A stretch of 6,479 nucleotides of DNA from Myxococcales bacterium (GTDB lineage: Bacteria; Myxococcota; Myxococcia; Myxococcales; Anaeromyxobacteraceae): assembly GCA_021784995.1 (NCBI GenBank), contig JAJYHA010000330.1, positions 1 to 6,479 on the forward strand. The letters run 5' to 3'. Below are positions 5,317 to 6,479 of this stretch, piece after piece. The notes beneath the pieces are model-generated. The model was not told where the DNA came from. It saw only the letters and a list, made by a program, of their open reading frames with translations, and made no database searches. Within the stretch, counting starts at the first letter, position 1; each line of letters opens with the position of its first letter. The position numbers were made by a program, and so were the translations under genes.

Positions 5317-6479
5317 ATGACTCGCAAGCTGATCGCGGCGCTCGCGGTGATGGCGCTGGTGGCGCCGGCGCTGGCGGACGACGAGCCCGAGTGGGATGAC
5401 GGCGAGGGTGGATGGGCGGTCGAGCCGCCGCAGCCCCCGCCCGACGAGCCGGAGTACGGACCGGGCGCGCAGGTCGGGCTCCCCGTGGAGGCGGGCGGCG
5501 GCGGCGTGGCGATGGATCTCGGCACCTTCCAGCAGCCGCTGGCGCAGTATGGCGATTGGATGACGCTCGGCAGTTACGGCCCGGTGTGGCGCCCCACCGC
5601 GGTCGGCCCTGGCTGGCGCCCCTACCACGAGGGCCGCTGGGAGTGGACGGAGCAGGGATGGCTATGGGTGTCGGCCGAGCCTTGGGGATGGGCCGCCTAT
5701 CACTACGGCCGCTGGGCGCTCGACCCGTACTACGGGTGGGTCTGGATCCCTGGTTACCAGTGGGCGCCGGCCTGGGTGACCTGGCGCTACAGCCCGGACT
5801 ACGTGGGCTGGGCGCCGCTGGGGCCAGGCTTCTCCGTCTACGCGACCAGCTATCCCGCCGTCTACTCGTGGTGGACCTTCGTCCCGTGCCGCCGGTTCGT
5901 GGGAGTGCCGGTCGGCCAGATCGCTTATGGCGACGCCCGCGTCCGGAGCCTCTTCGGCGCGACGCGGCCGGCGCCGCCGCGCGCCGCCGTCTACGGAACG
6001 CGCGGCCCGGCCTGGGGCGGTCCGGCGCGCCCGATCGTCGAGCAGCGCATCGGCAGGCAGCTCCGACCGGTCAGGCTCCTGCCGGTCTCCTCTCCGGCGG
6101 CTGCCCACGGCGCGGCGCGGTCGGGGGTGGTGCCGATCTACCGGCCGGAGGCACGCGCGAACCGGGGCGTCGGCCATCCGGTGCGTGGGCCCGCGGCACG
6201 GCCCGCCGGCTCTCCGCCGGCGGTCAGGAACGAGCCTGCGCGCCCTGGCGTGGTCGCCAGGCCCGGCCCTGCGTCCGCTCCCCGGGAGGGCCGCCCGCCG
6301 GCGCAGGCGCCGTCCCGCTCCGCGGCGCCGCGCGAGAGCACGCCGCAGGAGCGTGCACCAGCGCCCGTCCGCCCGCAGGGCGCGGTGCGCCCCGCCCATC
6401 CGGAGGGAGCGGCGCCGTCCCGCTCCGCGGCGCCGCGCGAGAGCACGCCGCAGGAGCGCGCACCAGCGCCCGTCCGCCC
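5317..6479 (+). CDS. Secreted Trp-rich YXWGXW/DUF6600-type protein, 3' end missing
   Basis: The frame is open from the ATG at 5317 to the right edge (387 codons and two bases). GGAGGAG lies 5 nt before the ATG. Residues 1-20 (MTRKLIAALAVMALVAPALA) are a clear Sec signal peptide with likely cleavage at ALA|DD. An acidic Pro-rich segment (21-65) follows. Residues 71-168 form the DUF6600/YXWGXW domain, with FQQPLAQYGDW, GWRPYHEGRW, EPWGWAAYHYGRW, YYGWVWIPGYQWAPAWVTW and VGWAPL; there are 18 Trp between residues 81 and 186. The rest is a long disordered tail rich in Pro, Ala and Arg, with a tandem repeat near the edge. Such proteins are exported to the periplasm or outer surface, but their molecular role is not established. 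The basic tail could bind acidic polymers; that is inference. Confidence 0.88.
   Translation, partial: MTRKLIAALAVMALVAPALADDEPEWDDGEGGWAVEPPQPPPDEPEYGPGAQVGLPVEAGGGGVAMDLGTFQQPLAQYGDWMTLGSYGPVWRPTAVGPGWRPYHEGRWEWTEQGWLWVSAEPWGWAAYHYGRWALDPYYGWVWIPGYQWAPAWVTWRYSPDYVGWAPLGPGFSVYATSYPAVYSWWTFVPCRRFVGVPVGQIAYGDARVRSLFGATRPAPPRAAVYGTRGPAWGGPARPIVEQRIGRQLRPVRLLPVSSPAAAHGAARSGVVPIYRPEARANRGVGHPVRGPAARPAGSPPAVRNEPARPGVVARPGPASAPREGRPPAQAPSRSAAPRESTPQERAPAPVRPQGAVRPAHPEGAAPSRSAAPRESTPQERAPAPVR
6307..6479 (+). repeat. Near-identical tandem repeat inside the YXWGXW gene
   Basis: Bases 6307-6374 and 6412-6479 match at 67 of 68 positions; the sole difference is T6354 versus C6459, a silent change in an Arg codon. 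The period is 105 bp, or 35 codons, so the frame is kept. Each copy encodes APSRSAAPRESTPQERAPAP plus VRP, starting at residues 331 and 366, with a 12-residue spacer between them. The second copy is cut by the window edge, so more copies may follow. Confidence 0.92.

Noticed and set aside
5662..6446. Overlapping minus-strand frames opposite the YXWGXW gene, with an apparent protein repeat
   Set aside because: The repeat in these frames is just the tandem DNA repeat read backwards. The plus-strand frame has a signal peptide and a known domain.

Overview
This is a very GC-rich window with strong G/C bias at third codon positions and several GTG starts. The AgmX/PglI-type C-terminal domain and the YXWGXW (DUF6600-type) envelope protein fit a myxobacterium, perhaps a relative of Anaeromyxobacter. 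That placement rests on gene content and composition, not on a marker-gene comparison.

Layout from left to right. (1) The 3' part of larE, a sulfur-insertion enzyme for nickel-pincer cofactor synthesis, enters from the left edge and ends at 707. A strong intrinsic terminator follows at 822-853. (2) The T-tract of that terminator runs straight into a sigma70-like promoter. This drives a small ribbon-helix-helix DNA-binding protein (916-1131), whose stop codon overlaps the start of a 58-codon unrecognised ORF (1128-1304). (3) truA lies on the minus strand (1261-2067) and converges on that ORF. A perfect 8-bp inverted repeat abuts its start codon. (4) Divergent from truA is an inner-membrane protein with an N-terminal GYF_2-like domain, one transmembrane helix and an AgmX/PglI-like C-terminal domain (about 2121-3032). 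(5) A 206-residue mostly helical protein of unknown function follows (3101-3721). (6) clpX (3841-5124) has intact ATPase and zinc-finger motifs but substitutions in the loops that in E. coli contact substrate (RKH) and ClpP (IGF). (7) A secreted, Trp-rich YXWGXW/DUF6600-type protein begins at 5317 and runs off the right edge. Its low-complexity tail carries a nearly identical tandem repeat.

The genes do not form one obvious pathway: cofactor synthesis, tRNA modification, proteolysis and envelope functions are interspersed. No mobile element, CRISPR array, tRNA or rRNA was seen. The least ordinary items are the ribbon-helix-helix/small-ORF pair, the clpX variant with no clpP, tig or lon beside it, and the repeat-bearing envelope protein. 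None of these by itself demonstrates a new system.
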